From NCBI GenBank assembly GCA_947595635.1, contig CANQEU010000008.1, positions 1 through 53,871 of the forward strand: DNA of 53,871 bases, read 5' to 3'. The notes under the pieces were generated by a model that was not told the origin of the DNA, ran no database searches, and saw nothing but the letters and a program-made list of their open reading frames with translations. The position numbers and the translations under genes are program-made. Source of the DNA: an uncultured Clostridia bacterium (lineage in GTDB: Bacteria; Bacillota; Clostridia; Oscillospirales; Acutalibacteraceae). This document shows, one piece after another, positions 29,748 to 38,209 of the stretch. How positions within the stretch are numbered: the first letter of the stretch is position 1; each line of letters begins with the position of its first letter.

Positions 29748-30200
29748 TTATTTTACAAGCGAGTAAACCTCTTCAACAACAAGCTTCGTGCCGTTTATAG
29801 CCAACACCTTAACTCTTGTTCCGCTCTTTATCTCCTGACCGCCGCTGCTGACGGCAAGCCAAATATCGCCGAGTATTTTCAATTCTCCGTCGCTTTCTTC
29901 GGTGATGTCCCTTGTAAGCACAGCCTCACAGCCAATCGCTCTGTCAAGGTTTGTTTTAACAACATTTTCCGTCTTGCTTTTAATCCTTTTCACAAGCGGT
30001 CTTGTAAGCGCCAAAGATACGGCTGTTACAATAATAAAGACAAAAACCTGAATAATTATGTTGTCTGTAAATATGCAGCTTATTGCTCCGCCTATTGCCC
30101 CGATTGAAAACCAAATTGAAATAAGCTGTGTGCTGACGCCCTCGATTATAAGCGCGGCAACCGCTATTCCAATCCAAAGCAAAGGCATATATACTTCCAT
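29748..30200 (-). CDS. NfeD family membrane protein
   Basis: A 150-residue protein with about three N-terminal hydrophobic segments and a C-terminal soluble OB-fold of about 60 residues (GCEAVLTRDI, GDIWLAVSSGGQEIKSGTRVKVLAING). This is the short NfeD form without a ClpP-like protease domain. NfeD proteins are co-encoded with SPFH proteins and thought to act with them in the membrane. The ATG has GGGAGGTAA upstream. A structured 130-nt leader precedes it. Confidence 0.9.
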   Translation of the reverse strand: MEVYMPLLWIGIAVAALIIEGVSTQLISIWFSIGAIGGAISCIFTDNIIIQVFVFIIVTAVSLALTRPLVKRIKSKTENVVKTNLDRAIGCEAVLTRDITEESDGELKILGDIWLAVSSGGQEIKSGTRVKVLAINGTKLVVEEVYSLVK

Positions 30201-30343
30201 AATAATTACCTCCCATACGCTTTAATTATTGCGCAGAGATTTGCCGCACATTGCTTCGGCAGGGAATATTACCCATGCTGAAATACTGAGGATATTCTAA
30301 ACAGCCCAAAGAGGCGCATAACCTCTGCGATTGAATTATATCA
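30201..30343 (-). promoter_or_regulatory. Extended -10 promoter and structured leader of nfeD-SPFH
   Basis: TATGATATAAT on the minus strand (TATAAT at 30340-30335) is an extended -10 without a good -35. In the leader, CGCAGAG at the 5' end (30329-30323) can pair with CTCTGCG (30238-30232), closing a domain of about 98 nt. Inner helices pair 30297-30292 with 30269-30264 and 30261-30257 with 30246-30242. The 5' strand AGAGG can alternatively pair with CCTCT just downstream, giving mutually exclusive folds. No known riboswitch was recognised. Confidence 0.5.
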
Positions 30344-30643
30344 TACTACAAGTTCTCCTATTTTTCAAGAATTACAAAAAAACTGATATAATTGTTACAG
30401 CTCATTAATTTTGTTTCACAAATTTTCCTGAATCGGCTTTAATACTGTCACGGCTGAGCCGCGGTAAAAGCTTATTTTGTTCAACCGTGTCATCATTAGC
30501 ATATGAGCAGTTGGTCTTGTTAATACCGGCTTGCCGATAAATCCATTTTTTGATAAGTTTTCGCTTACCGCAGCAGTGCTGACTGCGGTTCAAGGATTAC
30601 ATAGACAAAACCGCTTTTTAGGCAGACAAATAAGAGCAATTGC

Positions 30644-30673
30644 TCTTGCTCATACAGTCCCTGCTGTGTTATA
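30644..30673 (+). promoter_or_regulatory. Candidate promoter for the DUF4364 gene
   Basis: TTGCTC (30644-30649), 18-bp spacer, TATAAT (30668-30673). The -35 is weak and overlaps a GAGCAATTGCTC palindrome. Between here and the nfeD promoter (30344-30643) no gene or clear signal is visible. Confidence 0.5.
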
Positions 30674-30723
30674 ATAAGGCTGTCAAAAAAATATGGGACA
30701 AGCCTACATAGCTGAAAACGGAT

Positions 30724-31314
30724 GTGATTTTTTTGGAAAACGATGCACTTGACGCCGGTATTCGTCCGGGAGGGTTGAGAAGCAAGCAGGAAATTAAAAT
30801 TTTGATTTGCTATATTATCGCCAAAACAAAAACGGAGCTTAGCCAAAAAAGCATTGAGCAGGCGCTTGTGCGCTCTCAGCTTGTAAATTATTTTGAGATA
30901 CCCGATTGTATGAACGACCTTATCGAAAAGGGGAACGTATCGCTTAAGGATGGTAAATGTTCGCTTACACAATCCGGCGAGGAGATAGCCGCTCTTCTTG
31001 AAATGAGCCTTCCTCCGGCTGTGCGTGACAGAGCGGTAGAGGCTACCCTCACTCTTTTGGAGCAGGAGCGCCGAGAGCGTGAAAACGTGGTGAACATAGA
31101 AAAAGACAAAAACGGTTATAACGTTGAATGCAAAATCCTTGGCGGTGAAGCAGGAGATCTGCTTACATTATCGTTAAGCGTTGCCGACAGCAGGCAGGCG
31201 AATATAATTAAGGAAAATTTCCTGAAAAATCCCGATATAATATACGGCGCGACGATTGCACTTTTGACGGGAAACAAGGATTTTGTAAAGAACACCTTAA
31301 AGGAGCTTGAATAA
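30724..31314 (+). CDS. DUF4364 family protein (winged-helix-like)
   Basis: A 196-residue soluble protein matching the DUF4364 pattern of Clostridia. The N-terminal helical region (KQEIKILICYIIAK, SQKSIEQALV, YFEIPDCMNDLIEKGNV then LTQSGEEIA) reads like a winged-helix DNA-binding domain. The C-terminal half has a beta-rich segment (YNVECKILGGEAGDLLTLSL). It probably acts as a transcriptional regulator, but no target is known. GTG at 30724 is the outermost start, while TTG at 30733 has better spacing from the upstream GGA and may be the true one. It is monocistronic, facing a shared terminator. Confidence 0.8.
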   Translation: MIFLENDALDAGIRPGGLRSKQEIKILICYIIAKTKTELSQKSIEQALVRSQLVNYFEIPDCMNDLIEKGNVSLKDGKCSLTQSGEEIAALLEMSLPPAVRDRAVEATLTLLEQERRERENVVNIEKDKNGYNVECKILGGEAGDLLTLSLSVADSRQANIIKENFLKNPDIIYGATIALLTGNKDFVKNTLKELE

Positions 31315-31448
31315 TTTAAATCTCCGCAATTCTTCCGTGTTCTTTTAAATACATAAATCCGCAGCCTGCTTTAGTTGCGAATTTAAAGTAAAAAAAATTC
31401 TTGGGCAAGCAAGGAAACCGCAAGTTGATCAATCATTGCAAACTTAAA

Positions 31449-31481
31449 AGCAGCCGCTCTATTCAAGCGGCTGCTTTTATT
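31449..31481. terminator. Bidirectional terminator between DUF4364 gene and NlpC/P60 gene
   Basis: Perfect 10-bp stem AGCAGCCGCT/AGCGGCTGCT (31449-31458 with 31466-31475). T-rich tails lie on both sides (TTTTATTATTA on the plus strand, TTTTAAG on the minus), serving the two convergent genes. Confidence 0.88.
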
Positions 31482-31503
31482 ATTATGCTCGTTTATCGTC
31501 TTA

Positions 31504-33387
31504 TTAACGATAATATTTTCCTATATCCTTTTTATTGCTCTGCGTTGTAAATACTGCAAGCGAAAGCGCGGAGATAAAGAACAGGATAGCGGCTATCCAA
31601 ATGAACGTTGTAGCCGAGCCTGTGTCGGCAACGCCCTTGCCCTGCGATACAGCTGATGATGATTCGGAAGAACTATTATTCTTCGCTATCGTTCCTGTAT
31701 CTGAATTTGAAACTGCCGTTGCCTCTATAGCCTGTGTTTCAGCCTGAGTTTCAGGCTGTGTCTCAGCCTCTGTAGGCTCTTCTGTTACAGGCTCTGTCTC
31801 CGGCTCGGTTTCCGGCTCTGTAGCAAGAACCGTTGCAACCTGTGCCTCAAGAGCGTCTATAAACTCCTGACCGGCAACGCCGTCAACATCAAGGTCAAAG
31901 TTAGCCTGTGCCTGCTTAACGGCATTCTCTGTCTTTTCATCGAAAATGCCCGAAGCCTCTCCGTTCATAAATCCAAGCTGAATAAGAAGCTTTTGAAGAG
32001 CTGTTACATCAGTGCCCTTGTAGCCAAGCTTGAGATTTGTGTATTCGGAAGATCTTACTGCCGCGTCTGAAAGCAGAACCTCAAATTGCTCGTCTGTCAT
32101 TTCATCAACCGGAGCAAGCTCTGATGTATTAAAGTAATCCTGCATTGCATCGTATGTAGCCTCGTCGAACACACCTGTTATCTCGCCCATATAATATCTG
32201 AGCTCCGCAAGTCTCTTCTGAAGCTGTGTAACCTTTTCTCCCTCACCGCCTATTGCAAGCTTATCAACCTTTGGCGGCTCTGTCGGAGCCTCTGTCGGCT
32301 TTTCTGTAGGAGCTTCTGTCGGTTCCTCTGTCGGTTCTTCCGTCGGCTCGTCTGTTACATCCTCTTCATTTGCTTGTGCATCCGATAATATTTCATTTGC
32401 CTCGCTATCATATGTAGGAGCCTCTGCGGGCTCGTCTGTGGGTTCCTCTGTAGGCTTTTCCTTTGGTTTCTCTTCAGGCTTTTCATAGCTTTCAAGAGCT
32501 GCCCATGTATAAGGGCCAACCTCTCCGTCAACAAGAAGTCCCATATCCTTCTGGAATTTCTTTACACATTTTTCGGTGTACTGCCCGAAGTTGCCTGTTA
32601 TTTCATCATCATAATATCCTGCGTCAGCAAGAGACTGCTGAAGCTTTTTAACATCGCTGCCCTTTGAGCCGAGTCTGAGGATACCGTCGTCAATCTGAGA
32701 TGAATTCGTATTCGTCGCCGAAGAACCGCTGCCGGCAGTGCCGGAGTTGTTTGAAGCGCTGTAATCTGTCTGGTTAAATTCGCTTGACGGCGGATCAATG
32801 TCGGAAGCACCGTCGGAACCGAATGTGTATTTAACGCCGCCGAGAGTTCTTGTTGTATTTACAATATACTGGCCGTTCTCATAATAGAAGCTGTCGCCGT
32901 TGTAGCGTACCCAGCCCGTAGACGGATAGCTTACGCCGTAAATTTTGAACCACTCGACCCAATTAAGATCATATACAGAGCCGTAGCACATATCATAATA
33001 TGAGCTTCTTGCGTCAACCTCAAGTCCGTTTCCTACATATACGCCGACGTGACCGGGCATATGAAGTCCGAGACCGTGAATTCTCGGAATGCCGTTTGAA
33101 ACATATCCCCATTCGCTTGAAGAGGAAAGCATATCTATTCTGTTACCGCCGACCCCGTTATATGAATAAATCAAGCCGGAGCAGTCAACGGCACCCGGGG
33201 TAATGCCTCCCCAAACATATTCCCATCCTTCATAATATGCGTTAAGGCAATATGAGCTTAATCCTACGCCTGTGCTTGTTGCGGCAAAGGCTGAAATCGT
33301 ACCGACAGCAAAAAGCGAAAATACAATCGCAACTGCCAGAAGCAGTGAAATTACTGCCTTTCCTGTTTTCTGAAATGAAGTGTGCAT
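31504..33387 (-). CDS. Secreted NlpC/P60 peptidoglycan hydrolase with three peptidoglycan-binding domains
   Basis: Predicted wall endopeptidase. The ATG at 33387 follows AGGAGGT and gives 627 residues with a signal peptide ending near AFAA. The NlpC/P60 domain comes first, with catalytic Cys in GAVDCSGL and His in MPGHVGVYVG. Three PG_binding_1 modules follow (starts LRLGSKGSDVKKLQQ, LAIGGEGEKVTQLQ, LKLGYKGTDVTALQ). They are joined by Glu/Pro/Thr linkers. A Thr/Glu-rich stem then leads to GVADTGS, a hydrophobic helix and a basic tail, like a sorting signal with an unusual motif. An upstream in-frame start at 33435 lacks a ribosome site. The gene is transcribed alone behind a WalR-like box. 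Confidence 0.9.
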   Translation of the reverse strand: MHTSFQKTGKAVISLLLAVAIVFSLFAVGTISAFAATSTGVGLSSYCLNAYYEGWEYVWGGITPGAVDCSGLIYSYNGVGGNRIDMLSSSSEWGYVSNGIPRIHGLGLHMPGHVGVYVGNGLEVDARSSYYDMCYGSVYDLNWVEWFKIYGVSYPSTGWVRYNGDSFYYENGQYIVNTTRTLGGVKYTFGSDGASDIDPPSSEFNQTDYSASNNSGTAGSGSSATNTNSSQIDDGILRLGSKGSDVKKLQQSLADAGYYDDEITGNFGQYTEKCVKKFQKDMGLLVDGEVGPYTWAALESYEKPEEKPKEKPTEEPTDEPAEAPTYDSEANEILSDAQANEEDVTDEPTEEPTEEPTEAPTEKPTEAPTEPPKVDKLAIGGEGEKVTQLQKRLAELRYYMGEITGVFDEATYDAMQDYFNTSELAPVDEMTDEQFEVLLSDAAVRSSEYTNLKLGYKGTDVTALQKLLIQLGFMNGEASGIFDEKTENAVKQAQANFDLDVDGVAGQEFIDALEAQVATVLATEPETEPETEPVTEEPTEAETQPETQAETQAIEATAVSNSDTGTIAKNNSSSESSSAVSQGKGVADTGSATTFIWIAAILFFISALSLAVFTTQSNKKDIGKYYR

Positions 33388-33461
33388 CGTATTCGTACCT
33401 CCTAAAACATCTAAAACAAATAAGTCATTATTCATTCAATTTATAATTCCCAAATAATCAC

Positions 33462-33524
33462 ATCATACGTTTGAGCCTTACCGCGCGGCAATGCCAAACG
33501 CAAAACTGTAACAATTTGGTTACA
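33462..33524 (-). promoter_or_regulatory. NlpC promoter region with WalR (YycF)-like box
   Basis: On the minus strand TGTAAC-N5-TGTTAC (33524-33508) fits the Bacillus WalR consensus TGTWAH-N5-TGTWAH, a regulator of wall hydrolases. A weak promoter (TTGCCG 33491-33486, 18 bp, TATGAT 33467-33462) lies just downstream. Another TGTTAC (33532-33527) is adjacent. Assignment to WalR is an inference. Confidence 0.45.
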
Positions 33525-33919
33525 GTGTAACACATCCGTTTTCATAATTCAAGCAAAATAGAAAAATAGAGCAGTTTGCATAAATTATATTAATATTTTT
33601 GTTTAATTATATAGATGAAATCTCAAATATTTAAATTTCAAAATCAACACAATCTTTGATTTTTCGCAATTTTTCGGCACGAGTTACATCTGTGTAATAA
33701 TTACCCTGTATTATACTTATTGTATTTTACATAAAATTACCAATTATTTTACTGTCAAAATTTGTAATTAAGGTTATTTTCTTTGTTACTTTTGTAACTG
33801 TTTTTTTAACCAGTGTTTCCGTATTTTAATACTTTCCTTTTTCCTGCGCAATATAATTGTTACCCTATTAGGAAGAATTATACATTGAATTGACATTATT
33901 TAACCTGCCGTAAAACGCT

Positions 33920-33974
33920 TTTCGCCATAAGAGATTTATTTTGTATTGATAATGGCGAAATGATATTGTAAAAT
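33920..33974 (+). promoter_or_regulatory. Promoter of the glycosyltransferase gene with operator-like repeat
   Basis: TTGATA (33946-33951), 17-bp spacer and TAAAAT (33969-33974). A perfect 9-bp inverted repeat TTTCGCCAT/ATGGCGAAA (33920-33928 and 33952-33960) brackets the -35 box, as an operator would. The 33533-33919 stretch is AT-rich, carries scattered GTTAC/GTAAC words, and shows no gene. Confidence 0.6.
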
Positions 33975-34013
33975 ATTTACATAGGATAAATACAAGGCTT
34001 AAGGAGAAATAAT

Positions 34014-34955
34014 ATGACCACACTATATATTGCCGTCCCGTGCTACAACGAGCAGGAGGTTCTGCCCGAAACAAGCGCAAGGCTCATTGATAAAATGCAG
34101 GCTCTTATCGACGGCGGAAAAATATCATACGACAGCAGAGTACTGTTTATCGACGACGGCTCAAATGACAAGACATGGGAAATAATACAGAGGCTGCACA
34201 GCGAAAACCGTCTTGCAGCCGGACTTAAGCTTTCAAGAAACAGGGGACATCAAAATGCGCTTTTCGGCGGTTTGACGGTTGCCGGCAAATATGCCGACGC
34301 GGTTATCTCTATAGACGCCGACCTTCAAGACGACATAAACGCCATAGACCTAATGCTTGAAAATTTTGAAAACGGCTGCGACATAGTTTACGGGGTGAGA
34401 AGCAAGCGTGATACAGACACGTTTTTTAAGCGCGTTACAGCCGAGGGCTTTTATCGCTTTCTTAAATTTATGGGAGCGGAGGTCGTATTCAACCACGCGG
34501 ATTACCGTCTTATGAGCAAGCGTGCAATAGAAGAGCTTGAGGGCTTTGGCGAAGTAAACTTGTTTTTGCGCGGAATAGTTCCCATGCTCGGCTTTAAGAC
34601 CGCCGCGGTAGAGTATGAACGCGCGGAGCGCCTGGCGGGAAAGAGCAAATATCCACTTAAAAAGATGCTCTCTCTTGCCTGGGAGGGTGTAACCTCGCTA
34701 AGCATAAAGCCAATACGCTTTATAACCGTTCTTGGCGCCGCGGTATTCATTGTAAGCATAATAATGCTTATATATTCCCTGATTTCACATTTTATCGGCA
34801 ACACAACTCTCGGCTGGACAAGCCTTATAGTATCAATTTGGGCAATCGGCGGCTTGCAGCTGCTCGCAATCGGCATAATAGGAGAGTACCTTGGAAAAAT
34901 ATACCTTGAAACAAAGCGGCGTCCGCGTTTTATAATAGATAAATTTTTAAACTGA
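34014..34955 (+). CDS. Membrane GT2 glycosyltransferase (GtrB/DPM1-like)
   Basis: Predicted to transfer a sugar from a nucleotide sugar to polyprenyl phosphate, giving a lipid-linked donor for envelope glycosylation. The 313-residue protein has an N-terminal GT-A domain (YIAVPCYNEQEVLPETS, FIDDGSNDKTW, LSRNRGHQNALFGGL, SIDADLQDD). Two C-terminal transmembrane helices follow, near residues 240-262 and 272-297, then the IIGEYLGKIYLETKRRPRF end. That plan is typical of GtrB-type enzymes. AAGGAGAAAT precedes the ATG. The following lipoprotein gene may share its transcript. Confidence 0.9.
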   Translation: MTTLYIAVPCYNEQEVLPETSARLIDKMQALIDGGKISYDSRVLFIDDGSNDKTWEIIQRLHSENRLAAGLKLSRNRGHQNALFGGLTVAGKYADAVISIDADLQDDINAIDLMLENFENGCDIVYGVRSKRDTDTFFKRVTAEGFYRFLKFMGAEVVFNHADYRLMSKRAIEELEGFGEVNLFLRGIVPMLGFKTAAVEYERAERLAGKSKYPLKKMLSLAWEGVTSLSIKPIRFITVLGAAVFIVSIIMLIYSLISHFIGNTTLGWTSLIVSIWAIGGLQLLAIGIIGEYLGKIYLETKRRPRFIIDKFLN

Positions 34956-34982
34956 ATTCCGCCAAAGCGGCAAACGCCGTCA

Positions 34983-35020
34983 AATTCCTGTAAGCCGCTA
35001 AGCCGAGGCTTACAGGAATT
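34983..35020. repeat. Perfect 14-bp inverted repeat between glycosyltransferase and lipoprotein genes
   Basis: AATTCCTGTAAGCC (34983-34996) and GGCTTACAGGAATT (35007-35020) flank a 10-nt loop. There is no T-run after it on the plus strand and the next ribosome site follows at once. It is a stable mRNA hairpin or weak terminator rather than a standard terminator. Confidence 0.7.
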
Positions 35021-35046
35021 AATATAAGGAAAGGGGAATTGCAAAT

Positions 35047-35565
35047 ATGAAAAGATTAATTGCAATTGTGGCAGCCGCGCTTATCTCGGCTGCATTATTC
35101 GGATGCGGAGAAAGCGCCGACAGCGTCTTGAATGATTCAAAAATCGAGCCTAGCCAAAGCGTCATACAGAAATATCCCGGTCTTACGGGCAAATATTACG
35201 CCGACGGCAAGACAAAAGAATCCGCAAGAGAAAAGCTTATAACAACGGTCGTGCCAAAGATACTCTCCGAGGAAATAACCGAGGACGACGATATTGAGCT
35301 TAACAAGCTTGAGATAGATTCATACGAATTAAAAAGCTTCGACAACGGCGATGTTGCCAATACTAAAATAAACGTTATACTAAACAACGGCGACCCGATG
35401 GAGCGCACCGTGCTTGTATTTATAACGTCGCAGCCAAGGGGCAGCGGATACAGAAGCTATTTTTTGAGCTACCATAATATGGACCAGGACGACGATATTG
35501 ACTCCGAAACTATGCTATCTATGCTGAACAAAAGCCTTTCGCAGACCGAAATAGAAACAGAGTGA
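35047..35565 (+). CDS. Lipoprotein of unknown function
   Basis: A 172-residue predicted lipoprotein: signal peptide MKRLIAIVAAALISAAL followed by lipobox LFGC, so Cys20 would be lipidated. The mature part is acidic, with an EEITEDDDIELNKLEI helix and a C-terminal domain (NTKINVILNNGD, ERTVLVFITSQ) suggesting mixed alpha/beta structure. No family was recognised. AAGGAAAGGGG precedes the ATG. It lies behind the glycosyltransferase gene, separated by a hairpin, and nothing obvious links it to the following helicase gene. Confidence 0.78.
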   Translation: MKRLIAIVAAALISAALFGCGESADSVLNDSKIEPSQSVIQKYPGLTGKYYADGKTKESAREKLITTVVPKILSEEITEDDDIELNKLEIDSYELKSFDNGDVANTKINVILNNGDPMERTVLVFITSQPRGSGYRSYFLSYHNMDQDDDIDSETMLSMLNKSLSQTEIETE

Positions 35566-35723
35566 TTTAAAAAGGCTGTCGAAGGTACTTAGACATTAAC
35601 CGTCTTTTAATTAATCCTGCGAAGTAATTATACATTTCGTATTAATATACTCATTGTATAAATTTAATCTTCCGATTTCGACCGTACTTATATATATAGT
35701 AAAAAATATTCAGAGGTGTAAAA

Positions 35724-38117
35724 ATGTCATTTTCAAAAGAAGAATTACTCAAAGCAAGGCGTATTATAATTGAAAACGAGTTCGCCGATATGAACGATAT
35801 GCAGAAGAAAGCCATCTTTAAAATAAACGGCCCTCTGCTTATTCTCGCCGGAGCAGGCAGCGGAAAAACCACCGTGCTTGTAAACAGGATTGCAAGTCTT
35901 ATCAAATACGGCAACGCATATCAAAGCGATTTTATCCCCTATGATCTTAACGATGATGAAATAGCTGAAATAATACACTGCGCCGAAAGCAAATGCGCTC
36001 CGAGCGACGACCTTGCAAAAAGGCTTTCCGTAAATGCGCCAAAGCCCTGGCAGATTCTCGCCATAACCTTTACAAACAAGGCATCAGGCGAGCTAAAGGA
36101 GAGAATTTGCGCCAAAATTCCCGAAGGCGGCGGCGACATATGGGCGGCTACATTCCACTCCGCCTGCGCAAGAATGCTAAGAACATACGGCGACAGGATA
36201 GGTTATTCGCACAATTTTACTGTTTACGACTCGGACGACCAGCGCAGGCTTATAAAGGATTGCCTTAAGGCTCTTAATATAGATGAAAAAATACTGCCTT
36301 ACCGAACCGTGCTGAATAAAATTTCACACGCAAAGGACAGTATGATAGATTCGCAGGAATACGCAAGGCAATCGGGAAACGACAATCTTGAGGTAACTGT
36401 GGCAAAGCTTTATTCAATGTATGAAAAAAGGCTCAAGGCGTCCGACGCTATGGATTTCGACGATTTGCTTTTCAACACGGTCAGACTGTTTGAAGAAAAT
36501 CCCGATATTCTTGAACGCTACCAAAATCAATTTAAATACATAATGGTAGACGAATATCAGGACACGAGCAAGGTTCAGTATAAATTTGTAAGCATGCTTG
36601 CAGACGCTCACAAAAACATCTGTGTTGTCGGCGACGACGACCAGAGCATATACAAATTCAGGGGAGCGACAATTGAAAATATTTTAAGCTTTGAAACCTC
36701 TTACCCCGACGCTCAGGTAATAAGGCTTGAGCAAAATTACCGTTCTACAAAAATTATCCTCGACGCGGCAAACAACGTAATTAAGAACAACAGAGAAAGA
36801 AAAGGCAAAACGCTTTGGACGGCTAACAAGAGCGGCAAAAAAATAATTCAATACAAGGCGTTTAACGAGCGCGACGAGGGTAACTACATTGCTCAGACTA
36901 TATGCGAGCTTGTAGGCAGCGGCAGAAAATTCTCAGACTTTGCCGTTTTATACAGAATGAAGGCTCAGTCAAATTCAATCGAGCAGAGCCTTAGCAGGAA
37001 CGCGATACCCTACAGGCTGATAGGCGGACACCGTTTTTATGACCGTGAGGAGATAAAGGACATAACATCTTATCTAAGCTTTATAAACAATCCATCGGAC
37101 GATATAAGGCTCAGGCGAATTATAAATAAGCCGAAAAGAGGAATAGGCGACACAACGATAAACCGTGCCGCCGAAATAGCAGGTGTGCTCGGGACGAGCA
37201 TTTATGATGTAATAAGCAACTGTGACGAATACGAGCCGTTAAGACGTTCAAGCGCAAAGCTCAAGGAATTTTGCCTGCTTGCCGACTCTCTGATACAAAT
37301 TGCCGATAGCGGCGGCAGCATTGAAGAGATATATCATGCCGTGCTTGACAAAACGAATTATATTGATTGGCTCAAATCAGAAAAGGACGATTACATAGAG
37401 CGAACGGAAAACATAAACGAGCTTTTGACAAGCATATTAAAATACGAGCAGGATAATCCCGACGACGGAAGCCTGAGCGGTTTTTTGGAGGAAATATCGC
37501 TTTTTACCGATATTGACAATTACGACCGTGAAGCCGACTGCGTTGTGCTTATGACAATGCACGCCGCAAAGGGTCTTGAATTTCCTGTTGTTTTCATTCC
37601 GGGAATGGAAGAGGGCGTCTTCCCCGGAACGCAGTCAATAATGAGCGAATCGGAAATGCAGGAGGAACGCCGTCTTGCCTATGTCGGCATAACAAGAGCA
37701 AAGGAGGAGCTTTATCTTATTAATTCAAGAGAGAGAATGCTTTTCGGCTCAACACAAAGAAACAGCCCATCAAGATTTTTACAAGAAATACCGAACGAGC
37801 TTTTGGAATATACCGGCAGCGCACAAAGCCTCTCCTCCCGCTTTGACCCGGCTTTCGTTCAATACTCCGGTTTTAACAGCGGTTCTTACCATACAAAGTC
37901 ATCAGCGTTTCCAAAATCGAGCATTGCAAAAAAGAACGCTCCTACGGGAACAGGTCAAATATTCAGACCCGGCGACCGCGTCGAGCACTCCGCTTTCGGC
38001 TGCGGCACAGTGCTAAACTCAACGCCCATGGGCAACGACACGCTTCTCGAGATAGCCTTTGAAACGGTAGGCACAAAAATCATTATGCAAAACTACTCAA
38101 AAATTTCTAAAATTTAA
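35724..38117 (+). CDS. pcrA: UvrD/PcrA-type ATP-dependent DNA helicase
   Basis: Superfamily 1A 3'-5' helicase for repair and replication restart. The 797-residue protein has the Q motif (NDMQKKAI), Walker A AGAGSGKTT, DEYQDTS (motif II), GDDDQSIYKFRGA (III), QNYRS (IV), TMHAAKGLEFPVVFI (V) and RRLAYVGITRAKEEL (VI). The C-terminus has a PcrA-type tudor-like tail (RPGDRVEHSAFGCGTV). An extra segment of about 35 residues with two Cys lies between Walker A and motif Ia. GAGGTG precedes the ATG. It is probably monocistronic, ending at a bidirectional terminator. PcrA is preferred to UvrD or Rep by Gram-positive context and tail. Confidence 0.94.
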   Translation: MSFSKEELLKARRIIIENEFADMNDMQKKAIFKINGPLLILAGAGSGKTTVLVNRIASLIKYGNAYQSDFIPYDLNDDEIAEIIHCAESKCAPSDDLAKRLSVNAPKPWQILAITFTNKASGELKERICAKIPEGGGDIWAATFHSACARMLRTYGDRIGYSHNFTVYDSDDQRRLIKDCLKALNIDEKILPYRTVLNKISHAKDSMIDSQEYARQSGNDNLEVTVAKLYSMYEKRLKASDAMDFDDLLFNTVRLFEENPDILERYQNQFKYIMVDEYQDTSKVQYKFVSMLADAHKNICVVGDDDQSIYKFRGATIENILSFETSYPDAQVIRLEQNYRSTKIILDAANNVIKNNRERKGKTLWTANKSGKKIIQYKAFNERDEGNYIAQTICELVGSGRKFSDFAVLYRMKAQSNSIEQSLSRNAIPYRLIGGHRFYDREEIKDITSYLSFINNPSDDIRLRRIINKPKRGIGDTTINRAAEIAGVLGTSIYDVISNCDEYEPLRRSSAKLKEFCLLADSLIQIADSGGSIEEIYHAVLDKTNYIDWLKSEKDDYIERTENINELLTSILKYEQDNPDDGSLSGFLEEISLFTDIDNYDREADCVVLMTMHAAKGLEFPVVFIPGMEEGVFPGTQSIMSESEMQEERRLAYVGITRAKEELYLINSRERMLFGSTQRNSPSRFLQEIPNELLEYTGSAQSLSSRFDPAFVQYSGFNSGSYHTKSSAFPKSSIAKKNAPTGTGQIFRPGDRVEHSAFGCGTVLNSTPMGNDTLLEIAFETVGTKIIMQNYSKISKI

Positions 38118-38154
38118 TGTCTGCCGATAAATACGAAGCTGCAATTTAATATGC

Positions 38155-38196
38155 AAAAAGCTGCCCGAAAGACCGTTAAGCAATCGGGCAGCTTTT
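38155..38196. terminator. Bidirectional terminator between pcrA and ptsH
   Basis: Stem AAAAGCTGCCCGA/TCGGGCAGCTTTT (38156-38168 with 38184-38196) with A/T tails on both sides, serving the two convergent genes. Confidence 0.88.
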
Positions 38197-38209
38197 AATT
38201 TAATTTTTA

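Noticed and set aside
30405..30972. Two minus-strand ORFs around the DUF4364 promoter
   Set aside because: They cover the promoter and the antisense strand of the DUF4364 coding region, and lack ribosome sites and family features.
32250..32470. Thr/Pro-rich linkers of the NlpC gene as a tandem DNA repeat
   Set aside because: The units are too diverged in DNA sequence and spacing to call a tandem array, unlike 53300-53610.
33478..33493. CCGCGCGGCAATG shared with the cloverleaf element
   Set aside because: Only 13 bases match, in a GC-rich palindromic word, with no similarity in the flanks; probably coincidence.
35577..35583. TGTCGAA (Spo0A box) upstream of pcrA
   Set aside because: A single 7-mer is expected several times by chance in 54 kb and there is no second box nearby.
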